Positions 1 through 13,591 of a stretch of DNA of 64,000 bases are shown piece by piece. The stretch is from Progne subis subis. Lineage: Eukaryota > Chordata > Aves > Passeriformes > Hirundinidae. Made by a program: the position numbers and the translations under genes. The DNA lies in assembly GCA_022316685.1 (NCBI GenBank), contig JAKJHU010000036.1, positions 6,242,036 to 6,306,035 on the forward strand, in the 5' to 3' direction. Within the stretch, counting starts at the first letter, position 1; every line of letters starts with the position of its first letter. The notes under the pieces were generated by a model, which was given only the letters and a program-made list of their open reading frames with translations, was not told the origin of the DNA and ran no database searches.

Positions 1-1904
1 ATAGATGTGAATCTATTTGGACATTATTTCCTTGATGTTCTCACAGGTCATTAGAGAAAATAGTCTTGTGTTTTAGCAATATTTTCACTTTTAAAAGTAG
101 AAGCATAAAATTCCCCAAGTATGAATGTAGCCTCAGAATCATTACTAAACCATTACTCAGTTCACCACAATGCATTTATAAATTGTGCATGATGACTCCC
201 TATTTTAGCTAAATTTAAACATTATCCAAAGGCAGCAGCATTGCTGCTGGCTAATGAAAAAAGTTTGTAGATTAAATAGGAAAAGATCCTGTCTTGGTGA
301 ATGCTACTTGATTGCATTCCACCATTGAGAGAGAGTAAAGGAAAGATTTTACTGCTATAATAACACTAAAAGTGAATTTGAAAGGTGTTATACATTCAAA
401 AAAATGTTAAAAATTATTCTGTTTAAGATTTATTTAAAGTCCCATAATACATTTTCAAATTTAGATGCCCAATTAATCACACTTTCTTTGGACAATTCTA
501 CTTTGCCCACCAGAATTTTTTATTCATTATTTCAGAATGTTTTTCTCATCTGGAAATTAATACTCTAAGAAGATTTTTTCCAAGACTTGTGTTTAGTGAT
601 ATTATATTTTTCACTCTCCCGATTACAGAGAACATTTTCTCCCTTTTTTCTGAAGGCCTCTTAAGTCTGTATATTTAATTCAAAAATTCAGACTTTTTTT
701 CTTTTTATCAGTCTTAGTTTTCAGACTAGGGTCTGAATAAAAATAATGTGAAGAAAAAATCAGATTAAAATTATTGGACAGCAGCAACTCTTATCTATGT
801 GTAGCACATTGGTTATTGTATATACAGGTAATTTTAGATAGACCACTTGTTTTAAAATCCTTGAACAGAGATTTTCCCCAAACCTAGGTTCTTGTGGATT
901 TTCAGTTTACAAATGTTATTTTATCTTTCCTGATTACAGGATATCTGCTAAAGTGAAGTAGGCCATGTCCCTCTGTATTATAGTAAAAGGTACTCTGCAG
1001 ACTAGAAAGCATTGCTTATTCAGGCAGACACAATATTAAATACAGTATTTGTAACTGAATACAGCAGCATGCCAGGAGGTAAAGTTCAACAGACTACTGA
1101 CTATTCAAAGGCATTTCTCTGTCTTTTTCTTGTGAAATTATTATCCTTACATTTCTAACTGCTCTCTATGACATTTATGCAGCTTGTGGGTATGTTGGTC
1201 AGACAAAAATCACTTAACATGGTCAGAGAAGCTAACATATAGAACAACAGAAGCTCTAATATGAATGGGCTCCTGCACATTTACTATTCTCTGAAAACAC
1301 AAGAGTTTTTCCACAGAGTCATGGGTTGCTGAAAGTGCCCATTGGAAAATACCAAAGAAATTAGATTCACCTGTATTAAAAGGTATGATAGTCCATTAGC
1401 AATATTTTCAGTTACTGTTTAGAAAGAAAAAGAACAATCTGTATCATCATAAATTGCTTCTCTGTATAATACTTAACAAGACAGTTCTCTAGTAAAAGTC
1501 TATGGATCATAGGTGCTGCTTCTAAATCTTGGTGCACATGCTCAGCCATGAGGGACACGTTACATCTCTACATAGTTATTCAAATGGCTTCTATGGGTAG
1601 CAGACCAAAGAACACAGAGAATCTGCAAAATTGGAAGAGACTCCCGTAAATTATAAAAATCACAGATTGTTCTTACTTCATCATCCACCGTGAAAAAAAT
1701 TCAATCATGTGCATTAGCTATCCAAGCTCAGTTGATTTTCTGAAAGAGTAAAGGCATTCAAGACATCCACATACAGCTGGCAATGGATGAAAGTCTTCTG
1801 AAGAGGAAGATAAAGCCCCACAGATGGCATGTCAAGACAGTGTTGGGTGCTCATGAATGAGCATAAACTCTATAAATCTGTATAAAATCCTTCTTCTTGT
1901 ATGC

Positions 1905-1941
<37 letters not shown>

Positions 1942-4900
1942 GAATGATTTTATCATTTCCTTATGGAAGTACAGTAGTGGCATAAATTGTTTCAGAAGGA
2001 AATGTGATTAGCTAGCAACAGTTCTGATCTGCAAATTCTAAATCTCAGGATTAAGAATGTATTTTTCAAGGATGTCACATATTTTCAAGTCACTCTCTCT
2101 GTAGACTTAAGTACTTTTCCCTGCTTTTGCCCAATCTGTGTCATCATTGTTCACTTCTGTGTAAAGTGTTCATTCACTTGTGCTTCAAGCAGGGCAACTC
2201 CATTGAGACAAGCAGCTTCCCCTTTGTCTCTGAGTCTAAAATTAAACATAAATAGCTCTTTTTCTCAGCTACTTATGATAGACGATGTGTTTCAGAATTT
2301 ATACAAATGAACAAACATGTTAATGTATAAATTTATATAAACCTTGCTTTGCATATGTCATTTATCCTATTGCCACACTATTTAATTATAGTGTTCATAT
2401 GAAACAATAGTGCTAACATTTAAATCCCTTTCTCTCAGTAGGTTTAATTGTCAATGAAGGAACCAAAGTTCTATTGAATTTGAGTTTGAAAAGATAACAT
2501 CCCTACAGTTCTCAGTTAGGTAATTACCTTACTACAGAGAATCCCTGAATCAGTAAGGAAGTTTAAAGAGCAAATTCTCACGGACTCTTTTACCACATTG
2601 CATAATCTTGCTCTGCTCCATGCAAAGATCTAATATTTCTGTTTTCAGACCTGCTTTTATAAAACTGTTATTTAAGACAAAGAACTTTCTCTTCTTTTTT
2701 ATGACAGAAGTAAATCATTAATCCTTAATTCTTTGTGTTAGGATCAGACTCATAGATTGAGACAGAACTATCGGAAACAGACTTAGGGTTTCATAGTTAA
2801 GATAATTTCTTGATATGATTACATATCCAGATTCCTGACATGAAAACTGGCAAACTGTGAGCATGCTCTATGCAGTGTTTTGGCCTGGGCTCTTTAGCAG
2901 TCTCTCAGCCAATGTCCAGACAGGGCTCAGGACAGGACAGATTTAATTCCCAAAGGCAGCTTGGATACAGTCACCCTCTTTTGGTTGGGAGGAGAGTTTA
3001 GCTGTGCAAACATAAACTAATATGTCCTAGGTAGTCTCATATTTAGGGCCTGAAGCCTCTCGTTTACTAGAGTCAGCAAAACCTGTGTTTCTTTAAAATA
3101 TACATTACTAGGTACTGGAATAAATGGCTATTGATTACTTCTTATGGCTTTTTCCAGGCTTCGTAAAAAGTCACAAAAATACCAGTCTGCATTAAAAAAA
3201 AAAAAATTAAGATCCTTAGCTCAATAAATAGGGCTACACAACAGAACAGTAATCTAAGAATTGCTGAACTAATCCCTGCCTTTGTGCTCCTTTGACTTAA
3301 CCTTGATTGTTACAATGATGAAGGCTATTTAGGGGAGATGTTATTTTGCATTCATATTCCCCATGAACTCATTCAAGAGCAAGGTATCATTTATCCCTTC
3401 TAACGTGTTAACTAGTCCAATATGATATATAAATCCTATTGTTCAACAACTATATAAAATGAGGCAAATGTTCATAAAATCTCCATTTTGTAGACAGCAT
3501 AGTCCAGAAAATATTGAACACAAGCTGATATTGACATCATGAACTGAAAACCTGCCTATTTTTCCAGTACACTCTGGCTTCAGTATCAAAAAATTAACTT
3601 CACAGTAGATTTCAGCTTTGTTTTTCTAAAGATGCTCATTCATAGACCAACGCCTCTTAGCCAAATTACTGAAATTTGGTATCCTACCACAATTAAAAAC
3701 TCAGACAGCGGTTTTGAAACCAAACAGGTGGAATGGTCATACACACAGGACTTGGACTGTTCACGCTGAATTTTTTATACACAACAAACATTTCTTTAAA
3801 AGTCCAATACAAAACTTGTATTAGCAGAAGAAAAGCCGAATATACTCAACCGACCTGGAACTGCTGTTTCACACTAACAATGACTATATAATCAATAAAA
3901 AAGCTGTATTTTCACCATGAGAACAAATCTCAAGACATCTATTTCATTTTACAGATACAAACACATTATTTTTATATTAATCATATTAGGGCTTTTTTGT
4001 TTTGTTTTCTTCTTTTTCTTAAGCTAAAATATTTATTGCTTTCAAACTGACAAAAATATCAGTTTATAGCTGTATTTTTTGTCTATTTCAATACAGAAGC
4101 GATTTATCCTTTTTTCTAAGAATTGTCAGATTTAAATTTCCTAGAACATCTAAATACTTAGTTCAAAAACTCCTTCAATATAAATATTCTGAAGACGCTC
4201 CAGTTTGATTTTTATTTTTTTCTAGTTGCATCAGAGACAATTTTTTAGAAAACAGGTTATTTCCCTACTACCAAGATAGTTTTAACAGTGACTAAGAAAC
4301 TGTAGAATAACAGAACATCTTAGCACTTTATCTATTTGTTTATAACTACTAGCTATTTCTCATTAACCTGAATCACCATCAATCTCTCTTTCTTTAGAAA
4401 TGTAATTAACATAAAATGGTCACCTGGTCTTCTGATTCTTTCTAAATCATTCACTAATACATATCATCTCAGAAAAGAATTTCTTTAAATATTTAATTTT
4501 TTTAAAAAGCAAATAAATATTATTAAGAAATAGAATATTATTAAGAAATAAAATAGATATATTTCTGTCATACATAAATATGATTAATTAATATTTTGCT
4601 AAACCTTATAATTGAGAAGTCACTTCAAAGCATTTTAAGAACAAAAGTGACTAGAATATTTTATTGAAGCTGCCTCTATCAGTCAAAGCAAACAATCTTC
4701 ATAGAAATTCTTGCTGCTGCAGTGTACTAGGAAAAGGTTTTGTTGACATGAGATTTTGCTTTCTTTACTCAACACAAATATCTTACCTCCAACCATATCT
4801 GATATTTCAAGCATAATATATAATACTGAATATAAATCAGGGCACTAAAGCAAAAATTTTGCTTCATGAGAGCCACCTTAAAGGGAAGTTTTTAACATAA

Positions 4901-4950
4901 GAAAATATTTTGGTCTTAAGACAAACCCAAAATAGATGAATTAATGCCAG
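1..4950. other. Unique AT-rich DNA, no gene seen
   Basis: No exon-like open frame, recognisable transposon or RNA gene was found on either strand. Simple-sequence content is a 32-base A run at 1906-1937 and a 13-base A run at 3194-3206. The stretch between about 3950 and 4650 is very AT-rich, with short TTAAGAAATA-type direct repeats near 4523-4555. The segment near 2870-3010 is slightly richer in GC, but I could not assign it to a family. Confidence 0.6.
1906..1937. repeat. Poly(A) run, 32 bases
   Basis: Uninterrupted A homopolymer. No CR1 or other retrotransposon body could be recognised directly upstream, so it is called a simple repeat rather than a retrotransposon tail. Confidence 0.9.
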
Positions 4951-4956
4951 AAGTGT

Positions 4957-5609
4957 TGTTGGAGTCCGGGGCATTCCTTTGGCTGCCCTGGGGGGTCAGA
5001 GACCTGGACAGGGGGTCTGGGACCCTGGCCCAGAGCCCAGAGGGACACTGGCTTTGATCTCAGTCCATGGGAAAGGTTTCCTGCACTGCGGGAAGGATTG
5101 CAAGCCACAAGAGTGTGAAAAATAGTGGTTTAGCTTATTACAGGGTGAGAAAACAGTAGGTTTGGGGTTTTTAGTATTGAAGTGAATGGGGGCAAGATAG
5201 AGGGTTTGGGCCATTGTCTCCTGCTTCTTCTTTCTTCTTCCCTCACTCCATTTTCTGCAGTGACAGTGGCACAAAGTAGTTTAAAGAGATTGGGTCAAAG
5301 TAGAGATGACCTGTTTAGTATAAGTGGTAGGTATTGGCAAATAATGATAAATTAAGAATACGTAGCAATTAGTATAAAAGATAGCGACTGCCCAGTCCGG
5401 GAGGAGTCAAGGAGTCACCAGATGCCCAAGCAGCTGCACAGATCTTTGTTAGGCACTTAGAAATTTGTAAGATAAGAAACAATAAATGAAGTATGCAACC
5501 TTGAAAATCAGAACCTGAAGACTCCATCTCTTTCTTGAGTTTGGCTCACAGCTTTGCAGAGGGCAAAAAGACTCTAAAACCACCTGAATCTCAGAGAAAA
5601 AACCTGAGA
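4957..5609 (+). mobile_element. Solo LTR, family B, with 6-bp TSD
   Basis: A 653-bp LTR begins TGTTGGAGTCC. It is flanked by a perfect 6-bp duplication AAGTGT at 4951-4956 and 5610-5615. It matches the minus strand of 9988-10608 along most of its length. The element's orientation is plus: a TATAAAA box lies at 5373-5379 and the polyadenylation signal AATAAA at 5481-5486, about 108 bp apart, as expected for U3-R-U5 order. The last bases (CCTGAGA) have drifted from the CCCAACA expected from the other copy. A 6-bp duplication is the usual size for betaretrovirus-like (ERV2/ERVK) elements. No viral genes adjoin it. Open frames inside it are not genes. Confidence 0.9.
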
Positions 5610-5615
5610 AAGTGT

Positions 5616-8600
5616 TATTAAGATTTGGAATATGGTAACAGTGTTCATAGAGATACCGCCAACAAATTTTGAGTCCTGGAAAAAGTGAAATAGCGTGTTT
5701 GGTCTCTTCATAGACTAAAGCTGGACCCAAGCTGGGTACATTAACTTTGTGGAGAATGTCAATAATAGTGATGATATGAATCCACACTTGCTCCTGCCTT
5801 TTGGACTAAGCTTTTCTTTCTCTCAGTGGGATGATATATAATTTCATCTGGTTAAACTTAGAACAATTGCTCTTGTGCTTCATTTTGAAGTTGGCCATTT
5901 CTCTTTCAAACCTGTTGCACCAAGGGATTATTTAAAGAGAAACCACTCTGGTTTTGCAAATATGTTAGCTAGTGTAATAAAATTCATTACTTCACTGTGA
6001 AGAATTTGGATACTAGAACGCAATCCTCAGTTCTACCAATGTTTTCCATAGAAAATGTATAAATATTGACAATATGGACAGTGGATATCACCTCATGCAA
6101 GTATGCCCCCAGATCTGGTATCAGGAACCCTTACTTGATTTAGCTGTTAATAGATATTGCATGATAAATAAATGTCATCTGACTGAAACAATTCACTAAT
6201 ATTCACCAAGATACTGTTATTGTGGAAGTCAGCATTATTCCTGCCCTGCCTTTACCTTGACACATTATTAGATATACTAATTTTCTAAGTCTTAGGTTGC
6301 TTAGTGTTTTTAATATGCAGCACTATTATGAAATTATAGCCTTAAAATCTTCTTATCAAGCTGTTTATGTGCAATTCAATTTTAACTGTGTGCATTTTCT
6401 GTCAAATTAAAACAAGCATCACCAAAGATATTAAGAATAACTTAAATTAAATAGTTTGTTTTCACATAATGCTTTGTTTTAATCAGGATTCTGTGAAGCT
6501 CATTGGTATGATTATGTTTCACTAATCAGAGGTCTAGAAACATCAAGGTATTTTGTTCTTAGAATTCATCCTTGTTGGTTATTTCCTAGAGAAGTATTAG
6601 CTTACACTAGATGCTTTATTAATGACCTCTTAAATTCAAGGTAAAAATACAGTACTGTGCTATGAGCATTTTTTCTATTTAAAAACCCAAAACATGCCAA
6701 ATTATCATAACAGAAAAATTATTATATTATGGTACCTTTATAGAGTGCTCAATACAAATATTACACACACATTCTCATAATATTGTAAAGGCAATAAATA
6801 TGTTTACGTCATCTATTTCTTACAAAGATATTTCTGTATTTCATATTTATTCATGCTTGGATGAATCTCTTCAACAAGATACTTTATTAAAATTTCAGGT
6901 GAGTGAAACCATAAATTTCAATGTGGCTTCATTCTTAACAATCTATGAAGCAGTAGATTGGAAGCATAAAATAAAGTGAGCAGAATCATGTCATGTTCTG
7001 TTGGGAACATGACATTTTACCCTTCAGCAGCATATTAAAAACGCATGTTTTAGAAATTGAGGCAAGGCATAACCTACCTCCTTCCCATGAGATATATTTC
7101 TCTTCCTAGAGCAGAATTTTACTCTTGGCAGTGTGTTTCAGAACTGGCAAGTTCAACAGTTTAATCTCTTTAGGATTTGCATTGCACTTTCCAATTCAGG
7201 GGAAAAAAAAAAAAAAAAAAAATCCATAATACTGCTAAAGTGTTGGGTTTGGGTTTTTTTCAAATAATTTTAATGCACATGAACAAGATTAACTTTTTGT
7301 TTGTTTGTTTGTTTCCTAAAAATGGGTTATTTAAGCTGGTGGGATAGCACCTTTTCATTATATCATTTAATGGTATAGTCACATTCCATTATCTATTTCC
7401 TAGCAGATATTCAAAATAAATTGCAAAGCTAAATTCAGGAAATGTTGAAAAGCAATCTTGTTTGAAGAAGAGATGTCATAGTGCATTTATGTATTGCAGT
7501 TTATTTTGCATAGTCCTTCCCACTCCACTGTGTAGTTAGCAGAATACTACTAGCAGAGTAATTCCTCTCGAGTGGATACAAAGCACAAAGAGTGTGCCTT
7601 CCACTAGGATCCTGTTGAAGATGTTTATCATTAAAATATGAAATTGCTAATTAAAAACTCCTTTGATTATGTAGACAGTACAATCTCTACTTGCCAGCTT
7701 GCTAATGCACTTAGAATACAAGAAATAACTCAGTAGTTATGAGCAACTAATTTGGAGTTCTGTACTGCTGACGATAGAAGAAGGTACACATCCCATGAAT
7801 TTCATACTCCCCAGACTAAGAATTAATGGATTTCATTAGGGAAAAACAGCCTTAGTTAAGACATACTCACACTGATCATGTGAAGGACACTCTTAGAATA
7901 AGGGAGTATGAGGAACAACTGATTATCAATCATACAACGGATTATCTACAAACTAGGAAAGGAGAGGCAAACTATGCGTATGATATCCTCATGGCTTGTG
8001 TAAAGAGCAGCTCTTCATGAACTACTGTGCAGTTTGTTTTGAAATTAGAAAGACGAAGGGGCAGCAAAAGAAAAAGTTAATGGCAATTTTACATTACCAA
8101 GTGATGCCTTTTGGTATCGGGGTACTATCTTATAGCAATTGCAGAGAAGAACGTCTGAGGTCTTCTATTAGAGTAAAATCTGAAAGTATATATTGTTATA
8201 GGTTTTAAGACCTCTAAGGCTATGAACTTGATTCACAGTTAAACTCAGAACATTCACAATTAGGGACAAATTAACAAAAAACCCAGTCAAACTGCAGGAA
8301 CAATAAAACCCCAAACCAACCATCCAACCAACCAACCAATCAATCAACCAATCATCAGAAGTAAAAGAATAGGAAAAAAGGAGTCATGGCAATGCAAACA
8401 GCAATAGAGATGTCAAACATAAAGATTGCAAGCACTTTTGGAGACAGCATTTATTAAAATTCTGAAATGTTAAATCAGAAATGTTCTCTAAATGTTAAAT
8501 GTTCTCTCTATGTGATATAAAAGTAGTCTAGAGCAACCCAGCTCTAGAGAATTTTATTTTGTTGTAATTTTTGGGACTTTTCTGACATCAGTCAAAGCTT

Positions 8601-9981
8601 TTGACAGTGGTGGCTCAGTGTAGCAGATGCAGAGTAACCCCCAATGTAGTCCCTCCACCATTGCTGTTAGTCTGCTTATTGAGGCTTCCCAGTCCCTCAT
8701 CTATCCTCAACTACAAAACATTACAAAAAAGTACAAAAAAGAAGAAAAGAAGAGCATTCCTCTAGAGAATGATGAACTCCTTCTTGAATGGTAAAAGAGC
8801 TGCTTTCTTTGCAGCTCATCTCATATCCATGTTTACATCTTTGTTCCCTTGTCAAGTTTTCATGTCCATGCTGCTCAGATAGAACTTTTTATTTCAAAAT
8901 TTAGTTTGATCTGTGAATTATTCAGGAACATAACCCAAAAGGCATTAACAATTTAAATCTGCCAATAACTGATTTTAATTTTTTTTCTGTAATAGTAAAA
9001 CATGGGTAGATTGTAAAATGGATCTCTTGCTGGATAATATTAAATGAGTTTTCTAAAGTAAATAATTGACATGCATATGAGATAAAAAAAATATTTGATC
9101 TTCAGTTGGACTAAAGATAATGAGGAAGATAAAACTATGGGAAAGCAAAACAGAATCCAGAATATAAAGAAGTACCAAGCCCTAAGCTAAGTCACTTTCA
9201 GCCATTCATTTCAATTACACTTTATTTCATTTAAAATAGGAAAGGAACATACATTGAGTTATTTTTTTTTTCTATTTTTCAAAATAACTTTTGATGAAAT
9301 AATAATATTCAGGTTTAGATTGAGGTAGAAAGGTGTGAATCCTTCTTCCTCACTGTTGCCATTTTTGTCAAATGAGAGGTGCTAGAAAGTTAGGCATTTA
9401 ACTGCCTAGCTTATCTTCTTGATCAGAAAGTCATCTTCTTGGGTTCTTATCCACATAAACATGAAAGGAAATTATTTCTAGTTTTCTATTCCAAAAGAGA
9501 AGTGAGATTTTTCTAACAGAAGGAATATTGGTGTTCTACCATCACATCAATATATTTTTATCCAGAATTTCTCCCACTTTTTGAATGTGCTATGTCTCAA
9601 ATAGTCCAGAGAATATTAACAGAAACAAAACCAAAAAAATCCAACACAAAAAGTATCCCAAAAATTGAAGAGGGGGGAAAAACCCAGTGTTTATTTCCAA
9701 AATATTCTGGGGCTCTGAGAATTTTCTCAGGAAATAGAGAAGGGAGCAACAGATCTTCTTCAAGATACAGGTTACTGAGTGGTGACATAAGGAAATAAAT
9801 GGGAGAGGTCAAGGGGAGAAAATAACAGCTAAAAAGGTTCTGAAAAATAATGGAAGCAGAAACATTATACGTAAACAAAGATAAGAAGTTACTAGGGAAA
9901 ACAAAGATGAAGCTGTACAGTCTTGACCTGCTACACAAAGAGATGAGTAAATAAATAAGATTATAACAGACATTGGAACAA
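5616..9981. other. Unique AT-rich DNA between two family B LTRs
   Basis: No gene was found. This is not proviral interior: no reverse transcriptase, protease or envelope-like frame is visible, and the two bounding LTRs face each other with different duplications. It contains a 20-base A run (7203-7222), a short (TTTG)n (about 7294-7314) and a (CCAA)n-type tract (about 8314-8353). Open frames here (7996-8208, 9592-9798, 9597-9938) are short, carry no recognised motif and overlap on opposite strands. Confidence 0.6.
8314..8353. repeat. (CCAA)n/(CAAT)n tract
   Basis: Degenerate tetranucleotide array of CCAA and CAAT units. It contains only A, C and T and resembles the other A/C-biased tracts in this window. 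Confidence 0.8.
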
Positions 9982-9987
9982 TATTTT

Positions 9988-10608
9988 TGTTGGGCTTGTT
10001 CCCCGGCATTTAGGCGGTTTTAGAGTCCTCTGCCCTCTGCACAGCTCTGTGCCAAACCGAAGGAAGAGACGGAGTCTTCAGGTTTAGATTTTTCAAGGTT
10101 GCATACTTCATTTATTGTTTCTTATCTTACAGTTTTCTCAGTGTCCAACAAGATGTTTGCCGTGGCTGGACTTCTCACGTCTCCCCCCGAACTGGGGCTG
10201 TCCTTATCTTTCTATACTAATTGCTACGTATTCTTTATTTACTATTTCTTACCAATGTCTATCACTAATACTAAAAAGGTCATCTCTACTCTAACCCAAT
10301 CCCGTCACTGCAGAAAATGGAGTGAGGGAAGAAGAAAGAAGAAGGAGACAACGCCCCAAATTCTCCATCTTGCCCCCATTCACTTCAATGCTAGAAACCT
10401 AAATATACTGTTTTTTCACCCTGTGATAAGCTAAACCACTATTCTTCACACTCTTGTGGCATGTAAACCTTCTCTCAGTGTAGGAAGTTTTTCCCATGGA
10501 CTGAGATCAAAGCCAGTGTCTCTCTGAGCTCTGGGCTGGGGTCCCAGACCCCCCTGCCCAGGTCCCTGACCCTCCAGGGCAACCAAAGGAATGCCCTGGA
10601 CTCCAACA
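9988..10608 (-). mobile_element. Solo LTR, family B, with 6-bp TSD
   Basis: A 621-bp LTR on the minus strand. On the plus strand it starts TGTTGGGC and ends CTCCAACA, so the element has TGTTGG/CCAACA termini. A perfect 6-bp duplication TATTTT flanks it at 9982-9987 and 10609-10614. The AATAAA signal reads on the minus strand at 10111-10116, and a degenerate TATA-like site lies near 10212. It is the same family as 4957-5609, in opposite orientation and with a different duplication, so it is a separate insertion. The duplication size fits ERV2-like elements. No internal viral sequence adjoins it. Confidence 0.92.
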
Positions 10609-10614
10609 TATTTT

Positions 10615-11212
10615 AGGGAAAATAATTGTATGATTTCATTACATAAACAGGATTACAAAGACATTGAAAAATATGAAATATATAATTAGAATAGATGACA
10701 GACATCACTATGTAATCAAAAAGCCAAATGGAAATTATATAAGATTGCATGTAAATGGGAATAATACATTGTATATAACTTCGTTTCATTCTGGATCATT
10801 TACTATTGCATGAGATTGATGTGAAATAAAAAGCTAAATATAATGATATACGTGTGTTGGACAAAAATATGTAAACAGAATTTCTTCTCTATAGACTTAA
10901 AATTTTAATGAGTTTAGTAAAAAATGTCATGGATAATTTATCATCCAGCTGATGTATTATCTTTATTATTTCTCCCCTGACCATGAATGAAGGTTTAAAG
11001 GGGAAAGTCAACAAAACAAATACTTTAAGAATTATTTGATGTATATTGTATGCTTATGTGTTCTCAAAAGTCTATGTCAAATACTCATTATTTGCTTGAC
11101 TACTTGTCTCCATTAGTCTATTAAAATTTTTACTCTATTATAGTAAGAAAAAAAAATTACTAAGTTTTTGTGGTTTTTTGGTTTTTTTTTACTATAGTAT
11201 ATCATTACTGTG
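10615..11212. other. Unique AT-rich spacer
   Basis: About 600 bp between two LTR blocks. Nothing recognisable was seen. Short T-rich runs occur near 11170-11190. Confidence 0.6.
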
Positions 11213-11820
11213 CCTGAATACGGGCGCTTGGCTGGGGCACAACACAACCTCCAGGGTCCCGAGAGTCTCAAGCTGTCGCTGCAGGATCAGAGTAGAAAGG
11301 AGTGAAGATGGGCTCGCATGTGAGTCCAAGAAAGTAATTTATTAAAGCAACATGAATCGTAACATAACTCAAACACAGAGCAGGGGCAAGGACCCAGACA
11401 AATGCAGGTCAGTGGGTTTTAAGGATCAGAATCAGGGTGGAGTTTATCAAGGGGACAATAGGGAGAAGATTGGGGAGGGACACAAGGTGGAGTTTACAGA
11501 GCACAAACTCATGAGGAGGCTAATAGGATGAGATTAATATAAACAAACCAATGGGGCCTCAAATAATAGGGGATTCCTCAAGGTGCCGGTCCAGGCAGGG
11601 GATGTTACCAGGGGGAATTGACAGAGAACATTTGGGAATAAGGGCTATAAACCAGGGAACACTTGACAATTTACAACATATGCTAAACCAACAGCCTGGG
11701 GGAGGGGGGGGGGGGGGGGGGGGGGGTGGGTTGGGAGCAGTGGGTATGGGGAATGGGGTAGGGGGCAGGGAAGGAACAAACCATCAGGGATTAAAACACA
11801 AAATTACACATCACAACAAT
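11213..11820 (-). mobile_element. LTR-like element E with internal G run
   Basis: A GC-richer block begins TGTGCCTGAATACGGG on the plus strand. On the minus strand it has an AATAAA signal at 11338-11343, followed (in minus sense) by a GC-rich U5-like end. This is the same layout as LTRs A and D. Near its other end (11760-11815) the minus strand reads TGATGGTTTGTTCC, resembling the start of LTR D. No clean target duplication was found, so both boundaries are approximate. ATTAC occurs just before 11213 and again near 11805 but is slightly out of register. The Gly-rich open frame at 11551-11829 is created by the G run. Confidence 0.55.
11704..11726. repeat. Poly(G) run, 23 bases
   Basis: Uninterrupted G homopolymer followed by further G-rich sequence to about 11771. 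It lies inside LTR-like element E. Runs of this kind can form G-quadruplexes and are often misassembled. Confidence 0.9.
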
Positions 11821-13591
11821 AATAGATAATAAAAAAAGATCAATCTGTTAACTTCAGATGAGTTGAATGGCCAAGTATCAGTCTATGACAAAAAATATTC
11901 ACCATCTCTTTCTACATGGGAGGAGGAAGAATTACAGACCACAAAAAATAAATTGACAAGCTGGAGACCGTCACTGATTTGTCTATCGTTAACTGATGGA
12001 TTGAGAGAAACATGACAAGGCATGCCAACCTAAAATACTTGACCATAAATCTTACATATTTGCCTTACTTTTCCAAAACAATTTGCTATCCCAGTGGCCA
12101 ATTCAAATGCAACATAAAGTAAGGACCTCATCTTTTTAAAGGGTACATGAAGCACCTAAAAACTGTTAGGGTGTGTAGTACAGAAAAACTGTAAGAGACT
12201 CAATTTTGAGCAGCTATAGATTAAACTTTTTCATAATTTGTTATATAGTATTCAATAATTTTCCCAATACTACGCCATCTGACAATATTAAAGAGAAACT
12301 ATATTAACTACAGGTTTTATAAAAAATTAGAAATATATATATATATAACTGTACGGACAATTCAGGTTGAACCAAAGTAAGTAAGGAGACAATGGATCTG
12401 AAAAGAAATGTCTACTCTTCATTGAAGAAAGAATGAAGATCTGTAACTTCAGACATTCTAGTTGGATTTTGTTTCAAAATTATATTTAAAAGACATTATT
12501 AATCATCTATTAGATAATGGCATCTAGCCATCAGTCACAGGCTTAGAGGAGTATCAAATCTGTAATTATGAAATCCAGTGCCAAGGTTAGTTTTGTACCC
12601 AATTAGATCAAATGACATACAGGGCTTATTTGCACGTTCCCGATCCAAAAAGAGTATTTTGACAGGATGAGTCAAAGCTGTGAGAAGAGACTGTTTCAGG
12701 TTCCTCAGACTTATGCTGAAGGTCAAAAACCTCCATTATGTAAAGCTATTTTCCTTCGAGTTTGAATGTATGTAACATAAAAATTCTCTCAGGAAAATGT
12801 ACGGTAGAACCATGCAGATAAGTAAGTAGTGTTTATGTGAAGAAAATTAATTTTAGTAATTACATCTCTATATTTTATCTAGGTTCAGAGATGACTAGAT
12901 TTTGTAAGACTCATGTTGTGACACCAAATTTTCAGAAACCTTAAGAAAGTAGAAGACAAGGAAGTCCTGAAATAAAAAAAAAAAAAGATTCACTGGAGAA
13001 GTATGTTGATTGTTAAATTAACTCCTCCAGGAGTCAGGGCATTGATAGACAAAAGTGTTCTTGCACTTCATTAATTTATCCTATAACTGTAACACAGAAA
13101 ATAAGTAATTCAAATCTAAGATCTTAGCTGTTGCTGTATTCTGTTGTTAGAATGTTTATCTAGCAGCTAAAAGAGTGAAGCTAGGTCCTTTTAGTGTTTT
13201 GACACTCTTCAGGATTCAGGCAACTATGCCCAGATACAAAAGTTTATTAAGCACTTATTCTCAGGTTGATTAAACTTGTGTAAACTTTACTTGTTCCTGT
13301 GTTCTTTAAGTTACAACAAGAATTAAATTGAAGGCACTGGTAGTTAAGATCAACAATTAAACTTCAAAGGGTAAGGTGAAGAATGAATAGCAACGACTAA
13401 TTTAGTGCCTGGAGAGATTTTTGGTGCCTAAATCCCTATTATGATTCCAGTCATTAGATTTTAGCAAGAAAAGCTGTATAATAGTATTAAAAATGCAGGA
13501 AAAAATCACTGAAATCTTATGAGACTTAACTAGTAATTATTTGAAGAATACTTTAAAGACATAAAATGCTATGCCATTGTTAATCAGAGAA
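11821..13591. other. Unique AT-rich DNA
   Basis: No gene or transposon was recognised. A short (AT)n lies at about 12332-12347, and an A run near 12974-12987. Confidence 0.6.

Noticed and set aside
8314..8353. Short regular repeats resembling a CRISPR-like array
   Set aside because: They are 4-bp microsatellite units with no spacers, in a eukaryotic genome.
4957..10608. One provirus bounded by the two family B LTRs
   Set aside because: The LTRs face in opposite directions, have different target duplications, and the interior shows no retroviral coding sequence.
11551..11829. Glycine-rich open frame
   Set aside because: The Gly stretch is the translated poly(G) run within an LTR-like block.
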